64,000 nt of DNA, taken from Owenia fusiformis. Lineage: Eukaryota; Annelida; Polychaeta; Sabellida; Oweniidae. Both the position numbers and the translations under genes were made by a program. The notes beneath the pieces are model-generated. The model saw only the letters and a list, made by a program, of their open reading frames with translations. It was not told the DNA's origin and did not search any database. Shown here piece by piece: positions 47,607 through 60,911 of this stretch (position 1 is the first letter of the stretch; each line of letters opens with the position of its first letter). Location of the stretch: the NCBI GenBank assembly GCA_903813345.2, contig CAIIXF020000007.1, positions 9,241,730-9,305,729 on the forward strand. Direction: 5' to 3'.

Positions 47607-50600
47607 TAAATGTATGATCTTCCTCTTTGATATTTTATTTATGTTTTTCGTCCAAAAAACATCAATATAGTTTATACCATTTTATTGACAATAAGATTCC
47701 ACCATACAATCCCCCAAAAATATTTCAAATTTTCAAATTGTGTAAATGGTACCCATTTCTTAATCTCTAGAATTTTCTCCTTGGGGAATTTCCATAGAAA
47801 ACCAATGGTACAGTTCCAAGCAGATTTTGAGATAACAGGACAGTAAATCTTTAATACACACCTTTTTGGTTTGCGATATAAACCAAAACAACCACTCCCC
47901 CACCCAGTCACACCAAACTAGTTCTCAAAATGTCATATCCCTTATCCTGCAATTGCCGTCGGGCACCACTCATTTTTAAACACCAGATCTGTGCACCATA
48001 TAATTTACTTATAGCATAATGATTGCGATGTTGCATAATTACCTGGGAATATCAACTAGTATATATTTATCCCGGGCACATTCATCTTGATTATCCAGCT
48101 TATGTTGTCAGTACATAATCCTTCTAACAAAGAGACAATGTCTTAATAAAAATATATCACAATACTTAATCAATAATATGTTTACAATAGCATCATTTAC
48201 AGGTGTGAAATATCTGCCCCATTGTGTCCAATAATAAGTAAAAATACGCAATAATGTCACTCCAAACTAGTACTATTACTGAGATTTTGACCGGGGATTT
48301 TGAACTATAGTAGTCCAGTAAACAGACAGGGGTATACATTCTGATAATCATCACATCTTTTCTATCTTCAACCAGAAACCTCCTAGAAAGAAGCTAACAG
48401 AAGGAAATAGATTTTTCCTACCTCTAGGATGACAGAGGTAGGGTAACACCAAATATTTTGAGAGCTACACTGTTGGACGTGTTGGTCAATTGCATTTAGT
48501 AAAGCATATATCATATGATCATTTTACTAATATCAAGAAGCAACGTACCGCGCGACATCTTTCTAACCTATTAATATTAGCCGGAGCAATTATAGAAACT
48601 AGTACGATGAGTTGGTATCCTGAGTTCCATACTACTCTCGATATGAAATGAAAAACAGAACTAACAGCTTGTAATATTACATTCATGATCGAAGCACTAT
48701 TACTATACTCGGGATGAGTTTTCTACATCGAAACATACCCTACATGTATATCGCATACCAAATAAAATCCAGCATTAATTGCAAACAGGTTTAAAGTGAT
48801 CAAGGGCGTATTAAAGACTGCTTATGAAGACTTAGCATAAATATAGCTATCACACCAAACTATTTGCCACTGCGTTCTTAAAACACGTTACCGAACTGAT
48901 TTTAAACTTTGTGTGAAATGAATGAACGTAGACGTGTTAACGACGTTGTCCAATCGGATACCAATTGCAGTACGTGTACACATCGACATGATGCGACCTG
49001 AACGAACTGAAAATGAGATGGACGTATTGAATTATTTTAGACATTTTTCCCGACCACAGCCAGATCTAGCCCATTTTACGATTTTTTGTATGACTGGAAA
49101 GAACAACTAGTTTAGTGTGATAGGAGTTAAAAATCTTCAAAACAGTCAAATGGATGTTTTATTTTAACATTTCTGAATACTGGATTCCAGGGACGCAAAT
49201 TTCAAAGAGTTGTTTAATAATTTCCCATAACGTTGCGCTGGTACGCTATATTTATGATAACAATTGTTTTTCATTTGAGTGATACGATCAACTATTTTTC
49301 AGCAGAGACATGATTGATTATGTCGGATATCATAAATGAGATGAACATGTCGACGAAGATGAAATGAACCCAATACTAATACTAGACACAAATATTATTA
49401 GGAAAGGATCAACGATAATCTAAAAGTATTTTTCAATAAAATACAGCATGTTGCTTTGATATTCCATATGATACACGACTTGTTTGCTCATTATGTTCCA
49501 TTTATGTTAAACGACACCGTATGCACCAAAGAGATGGGAATAGCAGTTGATCTTACTTTAAGTGCGGCTTTACACGCTTAACACAACTAATGAAAATAAA
49601 CCGTGGGGGTAATCCGAACATTGAGAAGAATCGAATAAAGTAAATACGTCAACTCAGCGAGGTAGATTGGATGCGTAAAAGTCTAGCCTATATTTCCATA
49701 AAATACAAAAGTGTCTATGTCAGCTCATGAAGTGTCATGTGTGTGTACACGTATCCATGCGATACAACTACATGTAGGAAGGAGATGTCATCCCTTTATA
49801 TACACAAATTATATTGTTTTCAGTAAAACACAATTCGATTTTCTAAAATGAATTGATGCTTTAAGAAAATCAACCAGCACAAGTTTTTGTCGCATACATA
49901 CACAATGATGTATACGTACTAAAGGTATGTCATTGATATCCACCTTGTGAAGCCAATGATGAATATGGCCACCCGATTGTGGGTTCGCAAACCGCGAATG
50001 CAAAACTATCATAGTTCTATTCTTTTGTAATAAAGTATGCACAATGTCATGAGCAAGCACCTGTTGGTATGAGAGTATGAGACAAAAAGCTGTGTGGGGT
50101 ACCAATGCGTTGGTTCAACATTTTTATTCTATTTGATTACAGTATTACTTGGCCCAATGCGTGGATTCGTTATTCGAGCATTTTTCCCATACAATGACTA
50201 CTCTTGATCTCAAACTGAAAATATATCGATTTAACTAATCACTAATATGCTATCCAGATGACAGCCGCATTATATACAACAATATGAAGAGGTAGTTATT
50301 TCTAGGACAAACGTTATAATTGCATGCTAATTGATTTGATATGCAATCTGAATAGGTCTACGACGCATTTTATCAAATGCTAAATGTCTTATTATACCAT
50401 CAGTTCGTTGCAAGTAGATCTAAAGTACATAATTAAAGAGCATCATTCGAAAACCCTATGATCGACCATATTTAGCTCTCATTTGATGTTAGTTTGACAA
50501 CGCAATGGTCCCTGGAAAACTTGAGGCTTGAAAAAAGAATTATCTTCGTTACAAATACATCTCTGTTTTCCCTATACAGGTCTTTCCATATTTACCATCC

Positions 50601-51159
50601 GCGTTCGACAGCTATACTTTTGTCAACTTTTTGCCATTGTGCAAACCTATTAGAAATGGTGGGTTAATGAACTAAAAGTGCAAGGTACCTCAAATCGATC
50701 ACATATAAAAGAGATAGAAGGTACATATAATATGTAAGCGAATGATATACGATTTTCAAAATATTTCAGAATGATTGAATCAATCCTACAGAATACGATA
50801 TTCCATGCCTTTTCTCACACTAGCAATTCCAAAAAGCGTTGTATTTGACGGCCATTTTAAAATCATTGATTCAAAATGACGGCCCTCGGTAATCGCTATG
50901 TTTATAAATCAATTTAAATATACCAAAAATAAGTGAAACCAGTAGGCTATGAGGTGTTTTACCAATACCAATTAATAGAGAAAATATTCTGAGATATCAC
51001 TATTTTAAGAATAATGGGAAAGTGTTAACTGAACTCAAATTCTGGCCATGATTAAGAATATGTTATTCAATCGACCTACGTAAAGGGCAATGAATACCAA
51101 TATACAGAAACGAATTTAATTAATAAAAGCAGAATCAAGGAGCTAACTTAGAAACATGA

Positions 51160-51671
51160 ATGGTTTATCATCAGCAGATCATAGCATCATTGAATGAGTT
51201 ATCATCAGCAGATCATAGCATCATTGAATGAGTTATCATCAGCAGATCATAGCATCATTGAATGAGTTATCATCAGCAGATCATAGCATCATTGAATGAG
51301 TTATCATCAGCAGATCATAGCATCATTGAATGAGTTATCATCAGCAGATCATAGCATCATTGATTGAGTTATCATCAGCAGATCAAGCATCATTGAATGA
51401 GTTATCATCAGCAGATCATAGCATCATTGAATGAATTATCATCAGCAGATCATAGCATCATTGAATGAGTTATCAACAGCAGATCATAGCATCATTAAAT
51501 GAGTTATCATCAGCAGATCATAGCATCATTGAATGAGTTATCATCAGCAGATCATAGCATCATTGAATGAGTTATCATCAGCAGATCATAGCATCATTGA
51601 ATGAGTTATCATCAGCAGATCATGGCATCATTGAATGAGTTATCATCAGTAGATCATAGCATCATTGAATA
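51160..51671 (+). repeat. 34-bp minisatellite, about 15 copies
   Basis: The unit is gagttatcatcagcagatca followed by tagcatcattgaat. About fifteen copies are nearly identical; variants include gattgag, gatcaagc, atgaatt, tcaacag, attaaat, catggc and cagtag. There are no unique spacers, so it is not a CRISPR-like structure. High copy identity implies recent expansion. Confidence 0.95.
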
Positions 51672-53554
51672 AGAATTGATTTTACTAAGAGCCTCACATT
51701 TTCTAAGGATCTTGAAAGTGAAGTCAGACAATTTGTTTACAAAATTAATCAATAAATCGAAAAATCTGAAAAATTATAGCAATGATCGATCTTATTCCAC
51801 AAATACTGATATTACAAAAGAATAGATAAACTTATAATAATACCATTGTATTGACAAATAACCGTAACTAACAAAACCAGTGATGCAATACATGTACCAA
51901 TGACAGGAGCAAACGAACAATTTTGTTACAACAGAAAAGCAACAGCTAATTAGTGTTTGTATCATCGGTGTATCATATAACTACGTCAAAGTATTATAAT
52001 TGGAGGAAATGAACGTGCACATCTATGGTTTCTTCTTGAGCCCAATTGCAGCACACATGCTGAATAATGAGAATCAACTTTCAAACTAGAGCTTGCATTA
52101 CATGATTAGAATGTAGACAGGCTAACACATTTAGTCAATAAATTATTTCAGACATTCTTTCTATTTTCCTAGTAGACCTCTGTGGACTATAAAGCGTGTT
52201 TCTTTGAACCAACCAGTCAACATGGCTGATTGCACAAACCACAAAATCCCATCCGTTTATTAAACATCAATGATATGATTAAGTTTGAAAAGTTGCCATT
52301 GAATTATTGTCCAAATCAAAACAGATCGAAGTAAATAGTATAAGGCTTATGTAGGACATAACTCTAGGGTTATATCTGAATCTAATTAATCAAAGTGTAT
52401 CTTAGTTTAAGCTTGGTTTAAGTAGCCAACTGATCTTGCATTAGTTTATCCAACTTAATAATTCAAAACTTATATATAACTGCTTCATTATCCATATCCA
52501 GCAATCGTAATGTTAAATCGGACATCACCTTATCTCCTAACTGGTACTATTACTGAGATTTCGTATCAACACTTTAGTCTACTAAATTATTGTTTAAAAC
52601 TCATATATGTGAGCGTTAATGCAGGGGCATTTCATACAGCCTATAAACACCGCCCTTTCATTAAATGTGTTTTCTGGTTTCCTTAATTTCGCCAATTTCT
52701 TAAGAAATTGATGGATAATTTGAAGATTATATGATCAGACACATAAATATGGCATATACCACGTAAGTTTCTCATATTTAGTTGTTGTTTTTTAGTTGCT
52801 GTTTTTTGTTGAACCATATATTACGTACATGGATAACGTATTTTATTTACAAGTAGGCTGCATCTTGTATTAGACCAACATAGCATCAAGTTTCACTAGA
52901 GCTGCTAAGAACACTTCTTATCAGATGTGTTGACAGCTCTCCTGATAAAGAAAGTGACCGGAGATTTCTGGATTTGCTATTGGTGACCAAACATGCAATC
53001 ATCTGATCTTCAGATAGCTTCTCAGATAATCGTAAATTATGCATTTTCTGCAAGATTCAAAAGGGTTCAATGAAGAAAATAGTAGTTGCATCAAAAAATG
53101 CTTTATTTTATGGCATGATTTTTCCACTATATTTATGTGACATTTACAGTATGCATGTGTCTGACTGGGATGTATGAAGGATGAGAGGGTATGGATGGGT
53201 AGGAATGTATGGTGTGAAAGAAAGAACGTTTGGAGGTTGCTTTAAAATGTAAAATGTAAGAAGTTTAAACTGAAATAAAATAAATACTACAAAAAAAATG
53301 CAATCTAGAAAAATCGCTTCAAATCTGACAAAGTAATCGTGCAAAATAAGGCTTTAGAGGCTGAGATTATGAAATTAGGGGTTTCCAGAAATACTTCTCA
53401 AGAAAAGAAAGAAAATAGTTTTAAAATAGGTCAAATCGTTTGTGTGTGTCTTTAAGCATTTGCAATTAATTGCAATGGACAAGTAGTCCTTACTCTCTGT
53501 GCAAAAATGTTTTCAGAGCTTGTCAACTAGAATAAATCCTAAATTTTCAAAATC

Positions 53555-55959
53555 TCCTAATCAAGTTATACAAATTCAATTATAATCAACAAGCTTCTAA
53601 AGTTTCCCAACTAATTGAACAAGCCAAAGAGGCGCATGAACTCAAAACTATCTCATCAATTGATCAACTCAATAAATCTGATAAAAACTATTGGAGGTTA
53701 ATTAAATCATTCCTTGGTAACAATTTACATAAAAATGATATTTCTAGTATCTATGATGATGTCTCTGGACACGATTTATCTAACAACCTTGATATAGCTA
53801 ACCGGTTTCTTTGCCTCAAAAATCACACTGGTGCAACTTTTGATCAATTGCCCCATTTCCCAATTAGGACTAATTCTCTACTTATTTCCGCCCAGACCGA
53901 TCAATTCGAGGTAATGAAAATGATTTTGTCCTTAGACACCTCAAAGGCATGTGGCCCAGATAACATCACCAACAAAATTGAATTTGACTGCCCATACCAT
54001 TTCAAAACCTTTAGCCAACTTATTCAACAAACTTTTATCAAAGTGTACCTACCCGGATATCTGGAAAATTGGAAATGTTTGCCCAATTTTTAAGAAGAAT
54101 GACAAATCAAACATCAACAATTATAGACCTATCACTCTTTTAAGCTGTATCTCTAAAGTATTTGAAAAAGTTTTAGCTGATAGAATCAGGAAGCATTTAA
54201 TTGACAATAATCTTCTTTTCTAACATCAGTCCGGATTCTTACCAGGTCATAGTACTATTCATCAACTTTTATCGATTGAACATTTTCTTCAGAGCACATT
54301 TGAACAAGGAAACGCTTCCAAAACAATTTTTCTAGATAAAGCGGCTGCATTTGACAGAGTACCACATAAGCTACTACTTCATAAACTTTCAGCATATGGC
54401 TTCCAAGGGCAAATTCAAAAAATTATCAAATCTTACCTTACAAACAGAAAAATTGCTGTACAGATATCTGGGGAAATTTCAAATTATTCTGAAAATGATT
54501 TTATCAATTGTGGTGTCCCCCAGGGCTCAATACTTGGGCCAATATTATTTCTCCTATACATTAATGACCTTCCAGACAATCTGGAGGGGCATTGCTATAT
54601 TTATGCGGATGACACTTCTCTACATCATCATTTTTACCCTAAGCATCCACAAGAAGTAGATGCAATAGCCAGATCTAACTTAATTAAAATTGAAAAATGG
54701 TCTGACACCTGGAAATTAGAGTTTAAACCTGAAAAGAGTTCTGAAATGATATTCCACTCATCCAGATCTAAAGTCGATAATGTTTCTGTCTCCAAGTTAA
54801 ACAATGTTGAAATTACCGGAGATCACGAGCACAAACACTTGGGATTTACTTTTGACCCAAGCTTATCATATGACAAGCATATTGGAAAAAGAAACTTAAA
54901 TATAAGTTAGGTAGTAAGCATCTAGAAACCATATTTAAGTCCTTTATTTTACCCCATTTTGACTATGGTGCTATCATGTACAGCACAGCCTCAAAGTTTC
55001 TATTACAACGACTCGACAGTCTTTATTACAAAGCTGCACTTTATTGTTCTGGGTGTATCCAAGGGAGCAGTTCAAAAAAGGTTTTAAACCTACTCAATTG
55101 AATCAAGACGCAGTATCCAGATTAACAACTTTATGTTCAAAATTGTAAATGGTACAAGTCCTCCCTATGTAACTGATATTTTTGACAAATTTAGAAACCA
55201 GGCAAACAGAGTATTGAGATATAATGAAGCATTTAAAATGCCCATTAGATGTTCAAATAGATTCTCCACCTCAGCAATACCAGCTGCAATTTCAAATTGG
55301 ATCAACCTTCCACCTGCTATTAAATCTAAGAATACTCTTTCGAATTTTAAAAAACACCAAAGAGTACATTTCCAAAAAACGCCCTCGATTTTGTCAACAA
55401 GCCAGCTTAATCTAACAAGGGTTCAAGAAATAGTTCTCAATAAAGTGAGAGCCGACCTATACTTTAAAGCCCAGTTCTACGCTCACAACTTTCAGTCTGT
55501 TGACAGTCCTAATTGCACTTGTGGAAAACCACAAACTCTGAATCATTTTCTCTTTCAATGTGACTTACTTACTATACAAAGACAGCAATTCATGGACAAA
55601 CTCACTGATCTCGAACCAAACATCTTCAGTCATAATCTCGAACCAAACTGATTTCATAGCTATTTTGAAAACAGGAATTCCAAAATTAAACATAGATGCA
55701 AATTCCCAAATACTACTTCTCATTGTTAATTTTATCAAAGACAATAGCTAATTCCCTCCTTCTTATCCATCTCTAGTATCCTCTAGTCCCGCCACCTTGC
55801 CCTAGTCCAAGACCCTGCCTGCTCTGCCACTTCTACTTCCACCTGCCCCCTATTCTTATATAATGCCATTGTGGCGATTTAAGAATTTACATGTCTGTGT
55901 ATTTACATTTTTTTGATATTCTATTGAAATAAATTTATTAATATAATATAATAATAAAT
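53555..55959 (+). pseudogene. LINE ORF2 with reverse transcriptase, degraded
   Basis: Across several frames the plus strand encodes the RT and C-terminal region of a jockey-superfamily non-LTR retrotransposon. Motifs in order: LDTSKACGPDNIT (about 53935), YPDIWKIGNVCPIFKK and NYRPITLLSCISKVFEKVL (54040-54170), SGFLPGHST (54230), KAAAFDRVPHKLLLHKL (54338), GVPQGSILGP (54512) and YADD, the catalytic motif, at 54602-54613. A C-terminal frame at 55133-55651 ends with a C-x-C-x7-H-x4-C motif. Frameshifts near 53985 and 54890 and a stop at 54221 inactivate it. The KAAAFD box has an Ala where F-x-D-x-(S/A)-K-A-F-D is usual. It ends in a TAATA-rich tail at 55959. It is 5'-truncated, without endonuclease. 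Confidence 0.92.
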
Positions 55960-57229
55960 CCTATGTGAAATCTTGAAAGATAGCAGCCTACTGAAATTGA
56001 GCACTACATTTTTATCTTTTAGTAATCAATATTGACCATATGTAAACATTTTCCGTATTTTTTATCATTGAAAAATATATTGTTTTAGCTACCATATTGG
56101 GAGAGAGGTGGTCTGGCAAGGAAAACCCCTTTGATTGTCGCTTACAATTAATATCTGGTATATAGCTCACACGAAGTATCTATTCACTAAAAAGTGATGA
56201 TGTAAACATCCGCGCAATCATCATTTTATCCTCCACTTGTTTAATAACAGAGTGGATGGCTCAAAGGATGCGCTTGGCTTAAAGGATATATTGGATAATC
56301 TCACGGCAATGAGGATGTCGATCAATTTAATTTGAAACATATTTTCCATTATTTGTACCCGCGATACTATTTGAGTAGTCCTATATGTGTAAACAAGATG
56401 TTATTCATCGCCTAAACATCCCACGTATAATGGGCGATTTCAGCATACATACACGACACAAAAGGTCAATCCACCTTCTTTGGAATAACGTAGTTAATTC
56501 ATTTATTAGTTAATCTTAATCACAGGGTCAAATTATATGATAAGGGCTGATGTAAAAAAAACTTTGAACATATGATTTTACTTGATTTATTTTCACCTTG
56601 CATTTTTTAGTGATTTGATGTCATATATTGGCTTATTAACAAAAAAATGTAAATCAAAATTGGATTTAGTTAAAGACGATTAAAGGCTCACTTTGCGTAT
56701 TTTCAACGTTTTTGGGCAAAATAAAGACTTACATTTGAATTTTATATTATGTCTAATGTATTGATAAGAGCCTTGTCTTTCATTTGACACCAAAAAACAG
56801 CTCAAAACGGACCACATCAAAGCTTACAATAAATTATCAAATATTTTCGATCTGTCAAGCTTTATATCAAGTTTTTATCAATGTCGTTGAAAGATATCAC
56901 AATTGTTTGTATTACATGATACATTCATTTTTATAGAAGTGTCGCTATCAGTGATTTAAAACATGCACTTTGTTTAACATGTGCATACATAACATGTCTA
57001 ATGATCTCTGAACTTCAAAGACTTTTTTCTATGTGATTTATTTTTTTCTTTGTTCAATAATAAAGCAAATCATACGTTGTGTCATATTTGAGCGAGTGTG
57101 TGAGTAACATGTTTCAATGATTTTTTCTTCTAAATTACAGAATTAAGTATAGTGCACCTTTAACAAGGCAATGTTTTTTGTGGTGAATTTATTACTAGTA
57201 TCTTGCTATATTTTTATATCCCTATCTAA

Positions 57230-57390
57230 ATTGATGAATACTATGGGTGAAATGCCTAGAGATGAAAAATCCAGGGTTGAAATGTCCAGGGGGTGAACTG
57301 TCCAGGGGGTGAATTGTCTAAGGGGTAAAATGGCTAATGAGTCAACAGTCTAGGGATGTAATGTCCAAGGGTAGAACGTCTCCATACCGT
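57230..57390 (+). repeat. Degenerate 17-18-bp minisatellite
   Basis: Words aatgtccagggggtgaa, ctgtccagggggtgaa, ttgtctaaggggtaaa and atgtccaagggtagaa follow each other about eight times. Purine-rich on the plus strand. Confidence 0.75.
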
Positions 57391-57429
57391 TTTTGATCAT
57401 ACTTACCCGTTGCTTTATATTTAAGGCAA

Positions 57430-58010
57430 AAACAACTTTATGTTCACTTCTATATGTTTACTAATACACGTTCACTACTTCATGTTTACTGATATACGTT
57501 CACTACTATATGTTTACTACTATATGTTAACAGCTATATGTTTAGTACTATATGTTTACTAATATATGTTCATTACTTTATGTTTACTACTATACGTTCA
57601 CTACTATATGTTTACTACTATATGTTAACAGCTATATGTTTACTACAATATGTTAAAAGCTATATTTTTACTACTATATGTTTACTAATATATGTTCATT
57701 ACTTTATGTTTACTGCTATACGTTCACTACTATATGTTTACTACTATATGTTAACAGCTATATGTTTACTACTATGTTTACTACTGTATGTTTACTAATG
57801 TATGTTCACTACTTTATGTTTACTACTATACGGTCACTACTATATGTTTACTACTATATGTTTACTACTATGCTTCCTACTATATGTTTACTACTATACG
57901 TTCACTACTATATGTTTACTGATAAACGTTCACTACTAACTGTTTACTATTATACGGTCACTACTATATGTTTACAACTGTTTACGTCTATATGTTTACT
58001 ATCTAGTAGG
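57430..58010 (+). repeat. 14-bp minisatellite, about 40 units
   Basis: The unit tatgtttactacta varies as tatgttaacagcta, tatgttcactacta, tacgttcactacta and similar. Open frames of 86 and 136 codons on the plus strand arise because the units lack stops in some frames; they are not genes. Confidence 0.95.
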
Positions 58011-58394
58011 AACATGGAATGGCAAAGTAAAGAAACACGAGGATTAATAACATGCACACTTGAGCTACATCATAGAAAAGGCAATTGAAAATGACAGCAA
58101 ATGACAAATAACGTTATTTCAATGCAAAAGAAACTGGCAAAGCACAAAACTACTTCGTTGGAACAAATTTATAAGTTGTAGTAATATTGGATGAACCGTA
58201 TAATTTATGAAGTTATGAACAATTGTGGTTTGAATAGGGAAATGTAGGAAAATGATATTAGGCATAGTCTAAAAAGCATCTTCAATCCAACACGACTCCA
58301 AGCTAAAGCACAGAAGCAATAATTTGGAGAATGTTCCTATTATAAGCCATTCATATGTGTATGTGTAGTATAAAAACTCCTCCATGATGCACAC

Positions 58395-58790
58395 GTTCAC
58401 TTGATTATGACAAAGCATTTATGACAAAATATCGCCACCTGATTGCTCAAGCACAATATTATGAGTTCAATTTTGGTCAGATTTGAACTTCTGAGAACTT
58501 GTAGATGATTTTGAAAAAAGTCAATTTGAAGCAAGTTGAAAAATACATTTTGACCTTTTTTGGCCTTGAGAAGTTCACGAAGGTCAAATTTCAAATCTAA
58601 AGTCAGATTTGAACTTGTACATGATTTTGAAAAAACTGAAGTCAGTCTAAACAATATTTGTTAAGTTAATTAAATGAAGATTTTAGAATTTGTTACAGAC
58701 GCCGGACACCAAACACCAACCACCGCATGCCGTCACAAAAAAACGGAGACCATAACTATGTCATCACTTTTGGTGGTGATTTAAAAAGAA
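58395..58790 (-). repeat. Dispersed repeat, minus copy (pair with 18120)
   Basis: Inverted relative of 18120-18700. On the minus strand it shares gtgatgacatagttatggtc, the ttggtgtccggcgtctgtaa block, then gtttagactgacttcag and ttttcaaaatcat(c/g)taca. It lacks the 57-bp duplication. Confidence 0.75.
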
Positions 58791-59867
58791 CAGCTTTTTT
58801 TTGTTTTTTTATGAGATAATTTCTACTTTTGAACCCTATCTTATGCAAGAGCAGGAAAATGAATCAAGATGAATAGATTGAATGTTCTTTAGCCATATTT
58901 AGAATTTCCTGAAAATTCAAAATACATGTACGTATGCTTTAATTTAGCCTTAAAGTAATGATTAATTTTGAGTCAAAACGTTTGTGTTTTAGACGTTTAT
59001 AAATCAAAATAATTAGGCCTGGGTTATAAAAAATTACGGCTAAAACGTATGTCCTCATCTCATCACCGATTGGAAAATACTGGTCCCCCATTCACTACTG
59101 GTTTGGAGGTAGATGGGCAAGTAATCTGTAGCATACATATTGTATTCATAAGTGAAATTAATAATTTAAGTCCGAATTTCTTGTAGATAATATCCACATG
59201 ATGGATTTCAGCTGTTCAAACATCATACCTTGGAAGTCAGATGAGGGTATCGAACAATTATTTAGATATCAATATCATTGCTTTGGAGAAGTTCATTGGC
59301 CATGAAACATACTAGACCATCGCCATCCACCGACCGCATGGATAAGTACATCGTGAAGTACCATTTATGTAAAACGTAATCTTCTAAATTATAACTTTGT
59401 AATGCAGGCTAAATATCGCAATGTCTGCACATATTTTTTTAAGTGCTGTAATCACTGAAATTAACTACAATTTAAGAACTATAGGTAATGGGTACGTAGT
59501 GTTTCTCTATGGCATATACTATAACGTTGATGTACCCACTAACCTAATATACATATAGTCTAATATACTCTCTGACTACTACCCTACATGTAATTGACTT
59601 ACAGAAATAGCGAACAACCTTTTCAAAAAGATTTGATCATTTTGGGTTAGTACCATTTATTGTCGCGTTTATTTTCTAAAATTTTATATTTCCCTCGATA
59701 TCTATACTTTATTTCAGAATTATACTTTATTCCGGAATAACTTTTTTCACATGTGAATATGGGAATATTCATTATTTATTATTATTTGAGGGAAAATTAC
59801 ATCTTTTAACTTTGAGTCTGAGATAACTTCACAAAATATGATATTGTGGATCTTGGAGATGCTTCGG

Positions 59868-60177
59868 CACTGGCGGATCTTGGGGGGGGGGGGGGGCAGG
59901 GGCCGGGACCCCCCCCCCCCCTTTTTGGTGGGCCCAGAAAAGAAATTGGGTCCAAAAAAATTTTGAGTCATAAAAGGTCTTCAAGCCCCAAAAGGTGGGC
60001 CTTTTTTGTCATAAATGGGCCTTCTAAGGCCTTATTTTTTAATTTTAGGCCAAATTTTGAAGAAAATGGGCCTCAAAATTTGGGCCCACTTTTTGGTTTT
60101 AGGGGCCCAAAATCTTTTCCGCGCAAGCGCAGAAATGTTTTCTAAGACCCCCTTGTTGGTTCCCAGATCCGCCCCTG
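59868..60177 (+). mobile_element. 310-bp hAT-like MITE with poly-G/poly-C centre
   Basis: The left end cactggcggatcttggggg and right end cccagatccgcccctg are inverted (consensus CAGGGGCGGATC). TTCGG flanks both sides (59863-59867 and 60178-60182), a 5-bp target duplication. Inside are runs of about 16 G and 14 C, then many gggcc and aaaattt words. CAGGG ends with short target duplications fit hAT-type elements; the family assignment is from memory. The open frames across it are artefacts of the element. Confidence 0.75.
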
Positions 60178-60911
60178 TTCGGATAAACAAAAAATCGAAA
60201 ATATTCAAAGCCGGGGAACAGATCATCGAATTTATTTCTGTTCACTTATTTCTTACGATCTAGGATCAGCAGCGTGTTTCGAATCGATGAATTACGTCAC
60301 TTAATTAATAGAGGCACATTGTCACTAATAATTTATTTACAATACTCAAATTGACCCTTGTACTATGTATGGTGTGCTTCTTAACGCACCATTGATGGTT
60401 TGATCTGTGTCTCCTCAAATTCATTTTTTTCTCACAAATTCCTAGGATAGATTCTTACAACGAACATAATCAAAAGATACAATGTTTTCGATTTTCTTAC
60501 TCATCATTAAGATTAATCTAGGTAAACAGCTTAGATTGTACGTGTGATCCTCTTAACACATCTTGCAATAAAGGTGCATGTTCAACTATATAAAATATAA
60601 AATATTCAAATAAACAAAATAACTATTGTTACCACAGTATCGGTAGTTTTCCCACTTATCTTCTCTGCTGACTTCAGTGTTCTCCAATCGCAATGGATGT
60701 CAGTCTTAGTTTCACATCCTGGGTTTCATATATGTGATGAAACAATGTTTTAGTACGTTACTAAAAGTATTGTAATAATGTCCCTATTCCGATCATGTCA
60801 AATCTAAAGTTTTAATATAGCGTAGGTTGTACACACATTGATCTTCCATTTGAAACACCTGAAACTGAATATTTTAAACTAGTAGTGTAATTTACTAAAA
60901 ATACATTTTAC

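Larger units (their letters stand above)
23212..60911 (-). other. Intron 1 of the receptor gene (37.7 kb)
   Basis: A phase-0 intron with donor GTAAAA at 60911 and acceptor TTTTGCAG at 23212. It is filled with the elements listed separately. Stretches without any recognised feature are 23212-23898, 25141-25884, 31905-33079, 33126-34821, 35361-36165, 36598-37500, 37749-39490, 41802-42684, 45126-46910, 47607-51159, 51672-53554, 55960-57229, 58791-59867 and 60178-60911. They are AT-rich with only short, unrelated chance frames. A further non-recognised exon of length divisible by three could be hidden here. Confidence 0.7.

Noticed and set aside
51160-51671. Regular array resembling a CRISPR
   Set aside because: Units are directly contiguous with no unique spacers, and the surrounding DNA is eukaryotic.
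57538-58088. Plus ORFs of 86 and 136 codons rich in Y, V, F and L
   Set aside because: They follow the 14-bp minisatellite and end soon after it stops.
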